From: Streptomyces sp. NP160
GTDB taxonomy: Bacteria; Actinomycetota; Actinomycetes; Actinomycetales; Quadrisphaeraceae
Length of the DNA: 64,000 bases
Assembly: GCF_006335115.1 (NCBI RefSeq)
Contig: NZ_VDMJ01000003.1
Span: 144,497-208,496, forward strand
Direction of reading: 5' to 3'
The first letter of the stretch is position 1, and every line of letters begins with the position of its first letter. The notes under the pieces were generated by a model. It was not told the origin of the DNA and did no database searches. It saw only the letters and a list, made by a program, of their open reading frames with translations. Made by a program: the position numbers and the translations under genes. This document shows positions 1 to 8,096 of the stretch, in pieces.

Positions 1-249
1 GAAGGCGTCCCGGCGGTCGGTGCGGCGCACGGCGCCGTCCTCGAGCCCCGTGACGGTCAGGCTGGCCAGGCGGCGGTGCACGTCGCCGTGGACGGCCGGC
101 GGCAGCACCACCAGGCGCTGGCGCAGGTCGGTGACGGGCGCGTCGTAGGTGTACCGGAAGGTCTGCTCCAGGCGGTACGTGACCCGGGAAGCGGCGTCGA
201 GCTCCGCCGTCTGCGCGATGAGCAGCGGGGCGGACAGCGCGTCGAGCAT
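1..249 (-). CDS. Transglutaminase-like protein, N-terminal fragment
   Basis: The first 83 codons of a leftward gene run off the left edge. The protein starts MLDALSAP and contains YRLEQTFRYTYDAPV followed by LRQRLVVLPP. This matches the N-terminal beta domain that precedes the catalytic domain in bacterial transglutaminase-like cysteine proteases. The catalytic Cys-His-Asp part would lie outside the window, so activity cannot be judged. The ATG is at 247-249 with a GTG directly before it; the upstream purine run GAAGGGG is only a weak ribosome site. It lies just downstream of hemL in the same direction. Confidence 0.6.
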   Translation of the reverse strand, partial: MLDALSAPLLIAQTAELDAASRVTYRLEQTFRYTYDAPVTDLRQRLVVLPPAVHGDVHRRLASLTVTGLEDGAVRRTDRRDAF

Positions 250-384
250 CACAGGAGGACCCCTTCAGCAGGGCCTCGCACCACGACCTTCGCCGCCATG
301 CACGGAGCCTGCACGTCTCGCGTTTCCACGGTGTTGCGCCGGTGTGGCGCTGGTGTGGTGATCGGCGGACCAGGCCCGTTCCTT

Positions 385-421
385 GAGCCGTCCGGGTGAC
401 CCGAGGGCCACCCGACGGCTC
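385..421 (-). terminator. Hairpin after hemL
   Basis: An inverted repeat pairs GAGCCGTC/GGGTG with CACCC/GACGGCTC around a short loop, a few bases beyond the hemL stop. No T run follows, as is common in very GC-rich actinobacteria, so termination is inferred from position and stem strength. The rest of the 176-base gap to the next gene shows nothing else I recognise. Confidence 0.45.
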
Positions 422-425
422 CTGC

Positions 426-1793
426 CTACCCGCGCTGGGCCGCTGCCGCAGCCCGAGCAGCGCCCGGCAGCGCCTCCAGGACGACGCCGACCGCGTCGTC
501 GTCGTGGGAGGCCGAGACGAACCAGGACTCGTAGCAGGACGGCGGCAGGTGCACCCCGGCGTCGAGCATCGCGTGGAAGAACGCGGCGAAGGCACCCGCG
601 TCCTGGGTGCGGGCGGTGTCGTAGTCGACCACGTCGACGTCGGTGAAGAAGACGCTGAACATGCTGCCCGCCACGCCCAGGGTGTGCGGGACGCCCTCGG
701 CGGCCAGCGCCGCGGAGGCGGCGTCGCGGACGGTCGCGGCGACGGCGTCGACGCGCTCGTAGACCTCGGGCGTGCAGTGCTGCAGCGTGGCCAGGCCCGC
801 GGCGGAGGCGACGGGGTTCCCCGACAGCGTGCCCGCCTGGTAGACGGGCCCGGCGGGTGCCAGGTGGGCCATGACGTCGGCGCGGCCGCCGAACGCCGCC
901 ACCGGGAAGCCGCCGCCCATCACCTTGCCGAAGGTGAACAGGTCCGGGGCGAGGGGCTGCTCCCCCGCGCCGTCGCCGAGGTCCACGCCCTGGCGGCCCT
1001 CCAGGCCGAACCAGCCGGCGCGCGAGAGGCGGAAGCCGGTCATGACCTCGTCGCTGATGAGCAGCGCACCGGCCCTGCGGGTCTCGCGCAGCAGCGCCGC
1101 CGTCCACCCCGGCGCGGGCGGCACCACGCCCATGTTGCCGGCGGCGGCCTCGGTGATGACGCACGCGATGCGGCTGCCGTGGGCGGCGAAGGCCTGCTCC
1201 AGGGCAGGGACGTCGTTGAAGGGCAGCACCAGGGTCTCGGCGGCGCTCTCCGGGGTCACGCCGGGGGTGTCCGGCAGGGCGAAGGTGGCCAGGCCGGACC
1301 CGGCGGAGGCGAGGAGGGCGTCGACGTGGCCGTGGTAGCAGCCGGCGAACTTCACCACCACGGGCCGGCCGGTGAAGCCGCGGGCGAGGCGGATGGCGCT
1401 CATCGTGGCCTCGGTGCCGGAGCTGACCAGGCGCACCTTCTCGAGCGGCTCGACGCGGGAGACCAGCTCCTCCGCGAGCAGCACCTCGCCCTCGCTGGGC
1501 GTGCCGAAGCTGAAGCCCTTCGCGGCGGCGGCCACCACGGCCTCGCGGACGGCGGGGTGGCCGTGGCCCAGGATCATCGGGCCCCAGGAGCCGATGAGGT
1601 CCACGCGGCGCACGCCGTCGGCGTCGGTGAGCCACGGGCCGCTCGCCGAGGCGGTGAAGCGCGGGGTGCCGCCCACCGCGCGGAAGGCGCGCACCGGGGA
1701 GTTGACGCCGCCGGGCAGCACCGCGCTCGCGCGCTCGAACAGGGCCTGCGACGCGGGGGCGGGCGTGGTGCCGGTCGGGGTGGTGGTGCTCAC
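426..1793 (-). CDS. hemL: Glutamate-1-semialdehyde 2,1-aminomutase
   Basis: This PLP enzyme converts glutamate-1-semialdehyde to 5-aminolevulinate, the last step of the C5 route into tetrapyrroles. The 455-residue product is normal length. Seen motifs are [12 protein letters not shown] near the N-terminus, [16 protein letters not shown], the cofactor Asp region DEVMTGFR, and [12 protein letters not shown] with the PLP lysine. The start is GTG at 1791-1793, preceded by GGGGAGGA at good spacing. Its partner HemA and the next enzymes HemC, HemD and HemB lie 6 kb to the right, separated by unrelated genes. Confidence 0.97.
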   Translation of the reverse strand: MSTTTPTGTTPAPASQALFERASAVLPGGVNSPVRAFRAVGGTPRFTASASGPWLTDADGVRRVDLIGSWGPMILGHGHPAVREAVVAAAAKGFSFGTPSEGEVLLAEELVSRVEPLEKVRLVSSGTEATMSAIRLARGFTGRPVVVKFAGCYHGHVDALLASAGSGLATFALPDTPGVTPESAAETLVLPFNDVPALEQAFAAHGSRIACVITEAAAGNMGVVPPAPGWTAALLRETRRAGALLISDEVMTGFRLSRAGWFGLEGRQGVDLGDGAGEQPLAPDLFTFGKVMGGGFPVAAFGGRADVMAHLAPAGPVYQAGTLSGNPVASAAGLATLQHCTPEVYERVDAVAATVRDAASAALAAEGVPHTLGVAGSMFSVFFTDVDVVDYDTARTQDAGAFAAFFHAMLDAGVHLPPSCYESWFVSASHDDDAVGVVLEALPGAARAAAAAQRG

Positions 1794-1835
1794 GCGACCA
1801 TCCTCCCCGCGGCGGGCCGCGGGGACGAGCGGGCC

Positions 1836-1841
1836 TAGCGT
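1836..1841 (+). promoter_or_regulatory. -10 element of a leaderless promoter
   Basis: TAGCGT stands 6 bases before the GTG of the membrane protein at 1848. There is no Shine-Dalgarno sequence, so the transcript probably begins at the start codon. Confidence 0.55.
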
Positions 1842-1847
1842 GCGGGT

Positions 1848-2594
1848 GTGACCGACGGCGCGCTCGACGGGCTCGGCGGCCTGCTGCTGGCCGCCCTGGG
1901 CCTGGGGGTGGCGGGGCTCGACCCGACCGGTGCGCTGCTGGCCGCGGCCGCGCTCGCCGCGGGGGCCCGCCCCCGCGCGGTGCTGGTCTTCGGCGTCTCG
2001 GTGCTGGTGCTCACGGCCGCGCTGGGCGCGGTGCTCTCGCTGACCGCCGGCGCCTCGCTGAGCGGGGTCGACTGGGCCGGCTCGCTGCCGGGCGGGCCCG
2101 TCACCGCCGCGCTGGAGGCGCTGGCGGGCCTGCTGGCCCTGGCGTGGGCCGCGGCGCGGCTGCGCCGCCGGGGGGCCCCGGCGCGCGAGGAGGCGGCGGC
2201 GGAGGCGAGCCGGCGCGGCGGCGCGCGCCTGGCCAGCGGGGCCGGGATGGTCGGTGCCGCGGTGCTCTTCACGGGCGGGGCGGTGCTGGACCCCTCCTTC
2301 GTCGGCCTCGTGGTGCTGGCCGGGCGCGGGGAGCCCCTCGGCCAGGTGGTGGCGGCGCACACCACCTGGTCGGTGGTCAGCCAGGCGCCGCTGCTGCTGC
2401 TGCTCCTGGTGGCCGTGGCACGCGGGGGCCACGAGCGGGCGGCGGCGCTGTTCGCCCGCTGGTGGGCGCGGGTCCGCCCGCTGGTGCGGCACCTCGTCAC
2501 CGCCGCGCTGGCGCTCCTCGGGGCCGGGCTGCTGGTGGACGCCGGCTGGTACGCCACCACGGGCGGCTTCCTCGTGCTCGATCCCGGTCCCTGA
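1848..2594 (+). CDS. Integral membrane protein, function unknown
   Basis: The 248-residue product is dominated by hydrophobic segments: about six helices near residues 8-35, 40-65, 85-103, 130-152, 165-190 and 212-232. A charged, Arg-rich cytoplasmic loop lies near 103-125. The overall layout resembles LysE/GAP-type small transporters or exporters, but no diagnostic motif is visible, so the substrate is unknown. The GTG start has no ribosome site and follows TAGCGT by 6 bases, consistent with leaderless translation. The gene is divergent from hemL and 51 bases upstream of the VIT-family gene, so they may be co-transcribed. Confidence 0.7.
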   Translation: MTDGALDGLGGLLLAALGLGVAGLDPTGALLAAAALAAGARPRAVLVFGVSVLVLTAALGAVLSLTAGASLSGVDWAGSLPGGPVTAALEALAGLLALAWAAARLRRRGAPAREEAAAEASRRGGARLASGAGMVGAAVLFTGGAVLDPSFVGLVVLAGRGEPLGQVVAAHTTWSVVSQAPLLLLLLVAVARGGHERAAALFARWWARVRPLVRHLVTAALALLGAGLLVDAGWYATTGGFLVLDPGP

Positions 2595-2645
2595 CCGCTC
2601 CGGCACGGCGCCGCCTGCGCGCGCGGGGCGCCCGGCGCGACCATC

Positions 2646-3794
2646 ATGAGCGCCGTGCCCGGCACCTCCGCCCCGACCTCGTCGCGCGACGTCCGGCGCT
2701 GGCGCCGCCTGCTCGCCGACGAGCAGTACGAGGCCACCGTCTACCGGCGGCTGGCGCAGCGCCGCGGCGGCGAGGAGCGCGAGGTGCTGCTCGCGCTGGC
2801 CGAGGCCGAGGGCCGCCACGCCGCGCACTGGGCGGCGCTCATCGAGCAGAGCACCGGGGCGCCTCCCCGGCCCGGTCGCCCGAGCACCGGGCTGCGCCTC
2901 CTGGCGCTGCTGGCCCAGCGGTTCGGGTCGGTGTTCGTGCTGGCGCTGGCCCAGCAGGCGGAGGGCCGGTCCAGCTACGGCAGCGAGCCGCACGCCACCG
3001 CCGCGATGGCGGCGGACGAGCAGGTGCACGGCGAGGTGGTGCGCGGCCTGGCGGCGCGCGGGCGGGCCCGGGTGTCGGGCACGTTCCGCGCCGCGGTCTT
3101 CGGCGCCAACGACGGGCTGGTCTCCAACCTCGCGCTGGTCCTGGGCGTGGCCGGTGCCGGCACCAGCACCCGGGTGGTCCTGCTGACGGGCGTCTCGGGG
3201 CTGCTCGCCGGCGCGCTGTCCATGGCCGCCGGCGAGTACGTCTCGGTGCGGTCCCAGCGCGAGCTCATCGCCGCCTCGGCCCCCGCGCCGCACTCGCCGC
3301 AGGTGGTGGGCGCGCTGGACGTCGACGCCAACGAGCTCGCCCTGGTGTACCGGGCCCGCGGCATGGCCGAGGCCGAGGCCGAGCAGCACGCGGCCGAGCA
3401 GCTCGCTGCGCTGCGGGGCGGCCGCACGGTCCAGGGGCGGGGCGCCGCGGCGCGACCGCTGTCGCCGTCGCCCGGCCTCGGCGTCCCGCAGGAGGACGAC
3501 GACGGCGACGACGTGGTCGGGAGCGCCTGGGCCGCCGCGGGCTCGTCGTTCGCCTTCTTCGCCAGCGGCGCGCTCGTGCCCGTGCTGCCCTTCCTCGTGG
3601 GGCTGGAGGAGGGTGCTGCGCTGGTCACCGCGCTGGTGCTCGTGTCGCTGGCGCTGCTGACCACCGGCGCCGTGGTCGGCGTGCTGAGCGGCGGCCCGCT
3701 GCTGCCCCGGGGGCTGCGCCAGCTGGCCATCGGCCTGGGGGCCGCTGCGGTCACGTACCTGCTGGGGCTGCTCTTCGGGACCGCGGTCGGCTGA
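2646..3794 (+). CDS. Ferritin-like / VIT1-CCC1 family metal transporter
   Basis: This membrane protein is likely to move iron or manganese. The N-terminal ~150 residues look like a ferritin-like helical domain: [12 protein letters not shown], then [10 protein letters not shown], then DEQVHGEVV supply candidate carboxylate and histidine metal ligands. The C-terminal part is the VIT/CCC1 domain, recognised from [20 protein letters not shown] and [14 protein letters not shown], with further helices near residues 295-380. The 382-residue length fits the fused family. ATG at 2646 was chosen; no strong ribosome site is visible. The domains are clear, whereas substrate and direction are inferred from the family. 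Confidence 0.88.
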   Translation: MSAVPGTSAPTSSRDVRRWRRLLADEQYEATVYRRLAQRRGGEEREVLLALAEAEGRHAAHWAALIEQSTGAPPRPGRPSTGLRLLALLAQRFGSVFVLALAQQAEGRSSYGSEPHATAAMAADEQVHGEVVRGLAARGRARVSGTFRAAVFGANDGLVSNLALVLGVAGAGTSTRVVLLTGVSGLLAGALSMAAGEYVSVRSQRELIAASAPAPHSPQVVGALDVDANELALVYRARGMAEAEAEQHAAEQLAALRGGRTVQGRGAAARPLSPSPGLGVPQEDDDGDDVVGSAWAAAGSSFAFFASGALVPVLPFLVGLEEGAALVTALVLVSLALLTTGAVVGVLSGGPLLPRGLRQLAIGLGAAAVTYLLGLLFGTAVG

Positions 3795-3854
3795 CGGGCC
3801 GGGCCTGCGTCGCGCGCGGTCGGCGTCGCCGTCGTCAGCGGTGACCGCGGGCGG

Positions 3855-4343
3855 TCAGCGCAGGTGCTCGGCCAGCCGCCCGCAGATCCGGCCGAGCGCC
3901 TCGACGTCCTCGCGGGGGAGCTGGTCGAAGAGGTGCTGGCGGACACCGGTGACGTGCAGCGGAGCGGCGGCCTCGAGCGCGGCGAAGCCCGCGGGCGTCA
4001 GGACGGCGAGCACGCCGCGGCGGTCCTCGGGGCACGCGCGGCGCTCGACGAGCCCGCGGTCCTGCAGGCGGGAGATGGCGTGCGTGAGGCGGCTGCGGGA
4101 GTGCACGAGGTCGTCAGCGAGGTCCGACATGCGCAGCGAGCGGTCGGGTGACTCCGAGAGCCTCACCAGCAGCTCGTAGTCGGCGAGGGACAGGTCGTGC
4201 TCGGACTCGTCCAGCTCCTGGCTCAGCCGGCGGGCGAGCAGCTGGGTGGCCTCGAGGTAGGTCCGCCAGGTGCGCTGCTCGTCCGCGTCCAGCCAGCGGG
4301 TCTGCGCGGTGGTCTCAGCGGTGGTCTCAGCGGTGTCGGTCAT
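3855..4343 (-). CDS. MarR-family transcriptional regulator
   Basis: The 162-residue winged-helix regulator contains LADYELLVRLSESPDRSLRMSD and the wing region SRLTHAISRLQDRGLVERRACPEDRRG, typical of MarR proteins. ATG at 4341-4343 was chosen because GGAGGT lies 7 bases upstream; an in-frame ATG 54 bases earlier lacks such a site and would run into the putative operator. The gene is divergent from the YceI gene, the usual arrangement for a regulator and its target. The ligand is unknown. Confidence 0.92.
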   Translation of the reverse strand: MTDTAETTAETTAQTRWLDADEQRTWRTYLEATQLLARRLSQELDESEHDLSLADYELLVRLSESPDRSLRMSDLADDLVHSRSRLTHAISRLQDRGLVERRACPEDRRGVLAVLTPAGFAALEAAAPLHVTGVRQHLFDQLPREDVEALGRICGRLAEHLR

Positions 4344-4380
4344 GTCGGCCACCTCCGGGCGGGCTGACAGCGGGAACAAA

Positions 4381-4394
4381 GTTGAATGTTGAAC
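4381..4394. promoter_or_regulatory. Candidate MarR operator
   Basis: GTTGAATGTTGAAC lies in the divergent MarR/YceI gap, 37 bases from the MarR start. It is an imperfect palindrome (5 of 7 pairs) and also a direct repeat of TTGAA. It stands out as the only AT-rich stretch in the gap. Confidence 0.45.
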
Positions 4395-4469
4395 CATTAT
4401 GCGTCACAGTGGAGGTGCAGCGCACCCCCGCGGCGCCTGAACCGCACGTCGACCCACCTGGAGGACACC

Positions 4470-5021
4470 ATGGCCACCACCCTGCCCGCCGGCCTCGTCG
4501 CTGGCACCTACACCGTGGACCCGTCGCACACCGAGGTCGGCTTCACCGCCCGCCACGCGATGGTCACCAAGGTCCGCGGCCGCTTCTCCGACGTCGCCGG
4601 CACCGTCCAGATCGCCGAGGACGCCTCCCTCATCTCGGTCGAGGCCACCGTGCAGGTCGCCAGCGTCGACACCCGCAGCGCCGACCGCGACGGCCACCTC
4701 AAGAGCGCCGACTTCTTCGACGTCGAGCAGTTCCCCACCATGACCTACCGCTCCACCTCGGTGCAGGTCTCCGGTGACGGCTTCCTCGTGGACGGCGACC
4801 TGACCCTCCACGGCGTGACCAAGCCCGTGCAGCTCGAGGTCACCGCCGAGGGCGTCGCCACCGACCCCTTCGGCAACTCCCGAGCCGGCTTCTCGGCCGA
4901 GACCGAGATCAACCGCAAGGACTTCGGCCTGACCTGGAACGCCGCGCTGGAGACCGGCGGCGTGCTCGTCAGCGAGAAGATCAAGATCACGCTGGACGTC
5001 TCGGCCATCAAGCAGGCCTGA
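4470..5021 (+). CDS. YceI family protein
   Basis: The 183-residue product has the YceI lipocalin-like fold signature: AGTYTVDPSHTEVGFTARHA, then GRFSDVAGTV, VDTRSADRDGHLKSADFFD, FPTMTYRSTSV, TLHGVTKPVQLEV and EINRKDFGLTWN. YceI proteins bind isoprenoid-type lipids such as polyprenyl quinones. There is no signal peptide, so a cytoplasmic location is expected, unlike the periplasmic E. coli protein. GGAGG sits just upstream of the ATG at 4470. It is divergent from the MarR gene and probably controlled by it. Confidence 0.95.
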   Translation: MATTLPAGLVAGTYTVDPSHTEVGFTARHAMVTKVRGRFSDVAGTVQIAEDASLISVEATVQVASVDTRSADRDGHLKSADFFDVEQFPTMTYRSTSVQVSGDGFLVDGDLTLHGVTKPVQLEVTAEGVATDPFGNSRAGFSAETEINRKDFGLTWNAALETGGVLVSEKIKITLDVSAIKQA

Positions 5022-5037
5022 GCCTCCGCACCCTCGA

Positions 5038-5070
5038 AGACCCCCACCCGGCGCGGCCGGGTGGGGGTCT
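5038..5070. terminator. Strong 15-bp stem terminator
   Basis: A perfect 15-bp stem (AGACCCCCACCCGGC, loop GCG, then the complement) ends in TCTTCT 17 bases after the yceI stop. It separates yceI from the convergent nitroreductase gene and can act in both directions. Confidence 0.85.
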
Positions 5071-5129
5071 TCTGCGTTCCCACCCGGCGCGCCTGCGACC
5101 CCCGCTCCCGGACCGCAGCGAAGGGGGGG

Positions 5130-5630
5130 TCAGGTGGCGGGCGTGATGACGAAGACGGGGTGCTTCGGAGCTGCAGCCAGGAGCTGCTCGTCGCTGGCGC
5201 CCGCGCCGACGCCGTCGAAGAAGGCACCCACCTCCCACGCCCACCGGCGCAGGTACTCGCGCAGGACGGGCAGCTTGTCGGCGTCAGGCAGCTCCACGGC
5301 GCGGAAGGGCTCGGTGCGGCGCCCCGCGCGCAGCTCCCCCTCGCCCGCGACGCGCAGGTTGCGCACCCACTGCGTGTGCCCCCGGGGCGCCACGAGGTAG
5401 CGCTCGCCCCCCAGCGACAGCGGGTTCACCGGCGTGGTCCGCCACTCACCGGAGCTGCGCCCCCGCACGGCGAGGACCCGCGAGCCCGCCACGGGCAGGC
5501 CCCAGCGCGTCAGGACGGCGACGCCGGGGTTGAGGACCCGGGCGGTGAACCGGCCGGGCGCGAGGTAGCGGGTCCCCGCGCCAGAACCGTGAGCACTGGA
5601 CTTCTTCGAGAGCGCTGCTCTTGTCGACAT
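5130..5630 (-). CDS. Deazaflavin (F420)-dependent nitroreductase / quinone reductase family protein
   Basis: The 166-residue product resembles the Ddn/DUF385 split beta-barrel family, which in actinobacteria uses F420H2 to reduce quinones or nitro compounds. Visible family features are RGRSSGEWRTTPVNPLSL, GERYLVAPRGHTQWVRNLRV, GRRTEPFRAVEL and PVLREYLRRW. ATG at 5628-5630 was chosen; it sits 6 bases after CACACT and lacks a ribosome site, so a leaderless start is plausible. A longer start at 5690 exists but would run through the operator region. It is divergent from a TetR regulator and likely repressed by it. Cofactor use is inferred from the family. Confidence 0.8.
   Translation of the reverse strand: MSTRAALSKKSSAHGSGAGTRYLAPGRFTARVLNPGVAVLTRWGLPVAGSRVLAVRGRSSGEWRTTPVNPLSLGGERYLVAPRGHTQWVRNLRVAGEGELRAGRRTEPFRAVELPDADKLPVLREYLRRWAWEVGAFFDGVGAGASDEQLLAAAPKHPVFVITPAT
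5609..5621. promoter_or_regulatory. TetR-type operator, copy 1
   Basis: The palindrome AGAGCGCTGCTCT matches the second copy at 5665-5677. On the other strand the shared extended sequence is ACAAGAGCAGYGCTCTCG. This copy falls within the first codons of the nitroreductase gene. Confidence 0.7.
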
Positions 5631-5664
5631 GGCACGAGTGTGCACCCGCAGCCCTCCAGGAACA

Positions 5665-5677
5665 AGAGCAGTGCTCT
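5665..5677. promoter_or_regulatory. TetR-type operator, copy 2
   Basis: The perfect palindrome AGAGCAGTGCTCT lies in the gap between the nitroreductase and TetR genes, 56 bases centre to centre from copy 1. Occupancy of both would cover both divergent promoters. Confidence 0.72.
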
Positions 5678-5717
5678 CGGTTCCGAGCACCGATCTCGCG
5701 GGTGGCAGGATGCGCCC

Positions 5718-6404
5718 GTGACCGCCGTCCTGACCGCCCGCGAGCGCGCCCGCCGGGAGCTGACGGCCGAGATCCTCGGCGCCGCGCGCCGCCAGCTGGC
5801 CGAGGTCGGTGCCGCCGGGCTCTCGGTGCGCGCCGTCGCGCGGGAGCTGGGGATGGCGTCCTCAGCGGTCTACCGCTACTTCGCCACGCGGGACGAGCTG
5901 CTGACGGCCCTCATCGTGGAGGCCTACGACAGCTGCGGCGCCGCCGTCGAGGCGGCGTCCGCCGCCGGCGGGGACAGGACGCCGCGCGACCGCTTCACCG
6001 CCGGCTGCGCCGCGCTGCGGACCTGGGCGGTGGAGCACCCGCACGAGTTCGCCCTGGTCCACGGGTCGCCGGTACCGGGCTACCGGGGGGACGAGCGCAC
6101 CACGGCGGCCGGCTCGCGCAGCCCCCTGGCGCTGCTGGCCGTCCTGGCGGGCGCCGACGCCGTGCGCGCGCGGCAACCGGGGCCGCCCCTGGGCGAGCAG
6201 GCCGCCCGGGTGCTCGCGGCGGCCGCCGGAGGGCCCGCGGCCCAGGCCTCGCCCGCCGTCGTGGTGGCCGGGGCCCGGGCGTGGACGGCGCTCCTGGGCC
6301 TGGTGAGCAGCGAGCTCTTCGGGCAGCTGGCGAACACCTTCGACCCCGCCGACGCCTTCTTCGCCGAGGCCGTGGCGTCGATGGCCGACGACCTGGGCCT
6401 GTGA
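5718..6404 (+). CDS. TetR-family transcriptional regulator
   Basis: The 228-residue product has a TetR DNA-binding N-terminus: ILGAARRQLAEVGAAGLSVR, then ARELGMASSAVYRYFATRDEL. A C-terminal ligand domain of the WHG type follows, with WAVEHPHEFALVHGSPVPGY. The GTG at 5718 is preceded by CAGGAT at 6 bases and no ribosome site, so it is probably leaderless. The gene faces away from the nitroreductase, and two matching palindromes lie between and at the start of the pair. Autoregulation plus repression of the reductase is the simplest reading. Confidence 0.92.
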   Translation: MTAVLTARERARRELTAEILGAARRQLAEVGAAGLSVRAVARELGMASSAVYRYFATRDELLTALIVEAYDSCGAAVEAASAAGGDRTPRDRFTAGCAALRTWAVEHPHEFALVHGSPVPGYRGDERTTAAGSRSPLALLAVLAGADAVRARQPGPPLGEQAARVLAAAAGGPAAQASPAVVVAGARAWTALLGLVSSELFGQLANTFDPADAFFAEAVASMADDLGL

Positions 6405-6503
6405 GCCGGCGCCCGTGGTCCGTCCTGCGGCTGCTCGCCGACGCCCGCCGCGGCGGTCCGGCGGGTCCCCACCGCAGCGGCGCGCCGGGCCGCCGCCCTC
6501 GCC

Positions 6504-6509
6504 TAGGCT
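6504..6509 (+). promoter_or_regulatory. -10 element upstream of the VanY-like gene
   Basis: TAGGCT precedes the peptidase gene at 6568 by 58 bases. The expected leader of about 50 bases carries GGAGG, so this gene, unlike several neighbours, would have a normal leader. Confidence 0.4.
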
Positions 6510-6567
6510 CGCCGGGACCGCCCCAGCACCGGGCAGTCGCCCTGCACGTCCCGGAGGGGGTCAGCTC

Positions 6568-7404
6568 GTGAGCCGGCACCGCGCGCCCTCGTCCGTGACG
6601 CGGCGCGGAGCACTCGTGGCGGGGGCCGCGTGGGTGGCGGGCGCCTTCGCAGCCTCCTCCGGCCTCGGCGGGCGCTGGGGCGCCACCGCGGCCCCGTCGG
6701 CGGCGCCGGCGGAGGCGCTGGCGGCTGCGCAGGTGCCCCCGACCCCCGCCGGCACCCCGTCGACGCCCCCCACCGCGAGCCCCACCACGGCCACCGCGAC
6801 CGCGAGCGCCACCTTCGACAGGACCGCGCACTCCACCGGCGAGGCGTCCAGCCCGTGGGTGGTGGTGAACAAGCAGCACCCGATCGTCCCTGCGGACTAC
6901 GAGCCCGCCCAGGTGGTGCGCGTGGCCGGTGAGCTGGTGAGCGCCGTCGCCGCCCCCGACCTGGAGGCCCTGCTCGCCCACAGCCGCGACGACGGCGTCG
7001 CCCTGACCCTGGTCAGCGGCTTCCGCACGCACGAGTACCAGGAGCAGGTGCACCGCCGCTCGGTCGCCCGCAACGGCCAGGCCGGCGCGGACCGGTACAG
7101 CGCGCGCGCCGGGTACAGCGAGCACCAGACGGGTCTGGCCGTCGACTTCTCCTCCGCCGACGGCAGCGCCACCCTGAGCCCTCGGTTCGGGGAGACCGAC
7201 GAGGGGCTGTGGCTCGCCGAGCACGCCGGCGCCCACGGCTGGCTGCTCCGGTACACCGAGGCCGACCAGGCCGTCACGGGCTACAACCCGGAGCCGTGGC
7301 ACTTCCGCTGGGTGGGCGTGGAGCTGGTGGCGGCCATGGCGGCGGCGGGCACGCCCACGCTGGAGCAGTTCTTCGGCGTGAGTGGCGGCCCCGACTACGC
7401 CTGA
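6568..7404 (+). CDS. M15-family D-alanyl-D-alanine carboxypeptidase (VanY-like)
   Basis: This exported zinc peptidase trims terminal D-Ala from peptidoglycan stems. The 278-residue product has an N-terminal TRRGALVAGAAWVAGAFAAS segment resembling a twin-arginine signal, then a Pro/Thr/Ala-rich linker to about residue 90. The M15B domain follows, with SGFRTHEYQEQVH, SEHQTGLAVDF (zinc His and Asp) and EPWHFRWVG (catalytic Glu and zinc His). GTG at 6568 follows GGAGG by 10 bases. It sits alone between the TetR gene and convergent hsp20. Confidence 0.92.
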   Translation: MSRHRAPSSVTRRGALVAGAAWVAGAFAASSGLGGRWGATAAPSAAPAEALAAAQVPPTPAGTPSTPPTASPTTATATASATFDRTAHSTGEASSPWVVVNKQHPIVPADYEPAQVVRVAGELVSAVAAPDLEALLAHSRDDGVALTLVSGFRTHEYQEQVHRRSVARNGQAGADRYSARAGYSEHQTGLAVDFSSADGSATLSPRFGETDEGLWLAEHAGAHGWLLRYTEADQAVTGYNPEPWHFRWVGVELVAAMAAAGTPTLEQFFGVSGGPDYA

Positions 7405-7470
7405 CCGCGACGGGTCGGCGCAGCGGGGCCGCCCTCAGCAGCCCCGGGCCGGGAGAGGCCGGTCAGGCGG

Positions 7471-7953
7471 TCAGGACGCCGAGCCGACGGCGTCGCGCTG
7501 CTCGCTGGTGCTCTCCACGACCTCGTGGTGGTCGGAGCGGGAGCTGCGCGAGACCTCGATGCGCCGCGGCTGCGCCGAGGGCGCGACCGGCACCAGCAGG
7601 TGCAGCACGCCGTCGCGGTAGTCGGCGCTGACGCCCGCGGCGTCGAGGCCGTCCCCGATCTGGAGCTGCCGGACGAACGAGCCGTGCGGCCGCTCGGCGA
7701 TGAGCACCTCGCGCGAGCCCGCCGCCCGGGTGGACCGCTCGGCGCGGACGGTGATGACGTTGCGCTCGGTGGTCACGTCCACGCTGCTCGGGTCGACACC
7801 GGGCAGGTCGAGCTCGACGTGGTAGCCGCTCTCGTCCTTCCAGACGTCCATCGGCATGCGCATCGGGGTGCGAGCGCCGCTGACCAGCTGCTGGGCCATG
7901 CGGTCGAGCTGGCGGAAGGGGTCGCCGAAGGGGTCGAACTGCATGACGGTCAC
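7471..7953 (-). CDS. Hsp20 / alpha-crystallin small heat-shock protein
   Basis: This ATP-independent chaperone holds unfolding proteins. The 160-residue product begins MTVMQFDPFGDPFRQLDRMA and carries an alpha-crystallin domain from about residue 38 to 135: PMDVWKDESGYHVELDLPGV, RNVITVRAERS, and the closing DGVLHLLVPVA with a following IEV C-terminal motif. GTG at 7951-7953 was chosen because AGGAGG lies 6 bases upstream; the internal ATG three codons on would be 15 bases away. A HAIR-like inverted repeat lies about 125 bases upstream, suggesting HspR control. Confidence 0.94.
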   Translation of the reverse strand: MTVMQFDPFGDPFRQLDRMAQQLVSGARTPMRMPMDVWKDESGYHVELDLPGVDPSSVDVTTERNVITVRAERSTRAAGSREVLIAERPHGSFVRQLQIGDGLDAAGVSADYRDGVLHLLVPVAPSAQPRRIEVSRSSRSDHHEVVESTSEQRDAVGSAS

Positions 7954-8063
7954 GGGGATCCTCCTCACCGGATCACGGGATCACAGGACGCGGTCCGCCG
8001 TCGCGGTCCGCGGGCACCCTCTGCGGTGCCACCCCGGGGATACCCGAACCGACCACGCACCAA

Positions 8064-8096
8064 ACCTGGGTTGAGCGTCCTCCGCTCAACCCAGGT
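8064..8096. promoter_or_regulatory. HAIR-like inverted repeat (HspR box) overlapping the hemB end
   Basis: A perfect 14-bp inverted repeat, ACCTGGGTTGAGCG with a 5-base loop, contains TTGAG-N9-CTCAA, the core of the HspR-associated inverted repeat. It sits upstream of hsp20 and its right edge touches the hemB stop codon. In the hemB direction it is followed by TTTGG, so it may double as a terminator. Confidence 0.6.

Noticed and set aside
426..3389. A 987-codon minus-strand frame extending hemL upstream
   Set aside because: Only the hemL part is protein-like; the upstream part is antisense to the VIT gene. The GTG at 1793 with GGGGAGGA is the real start.
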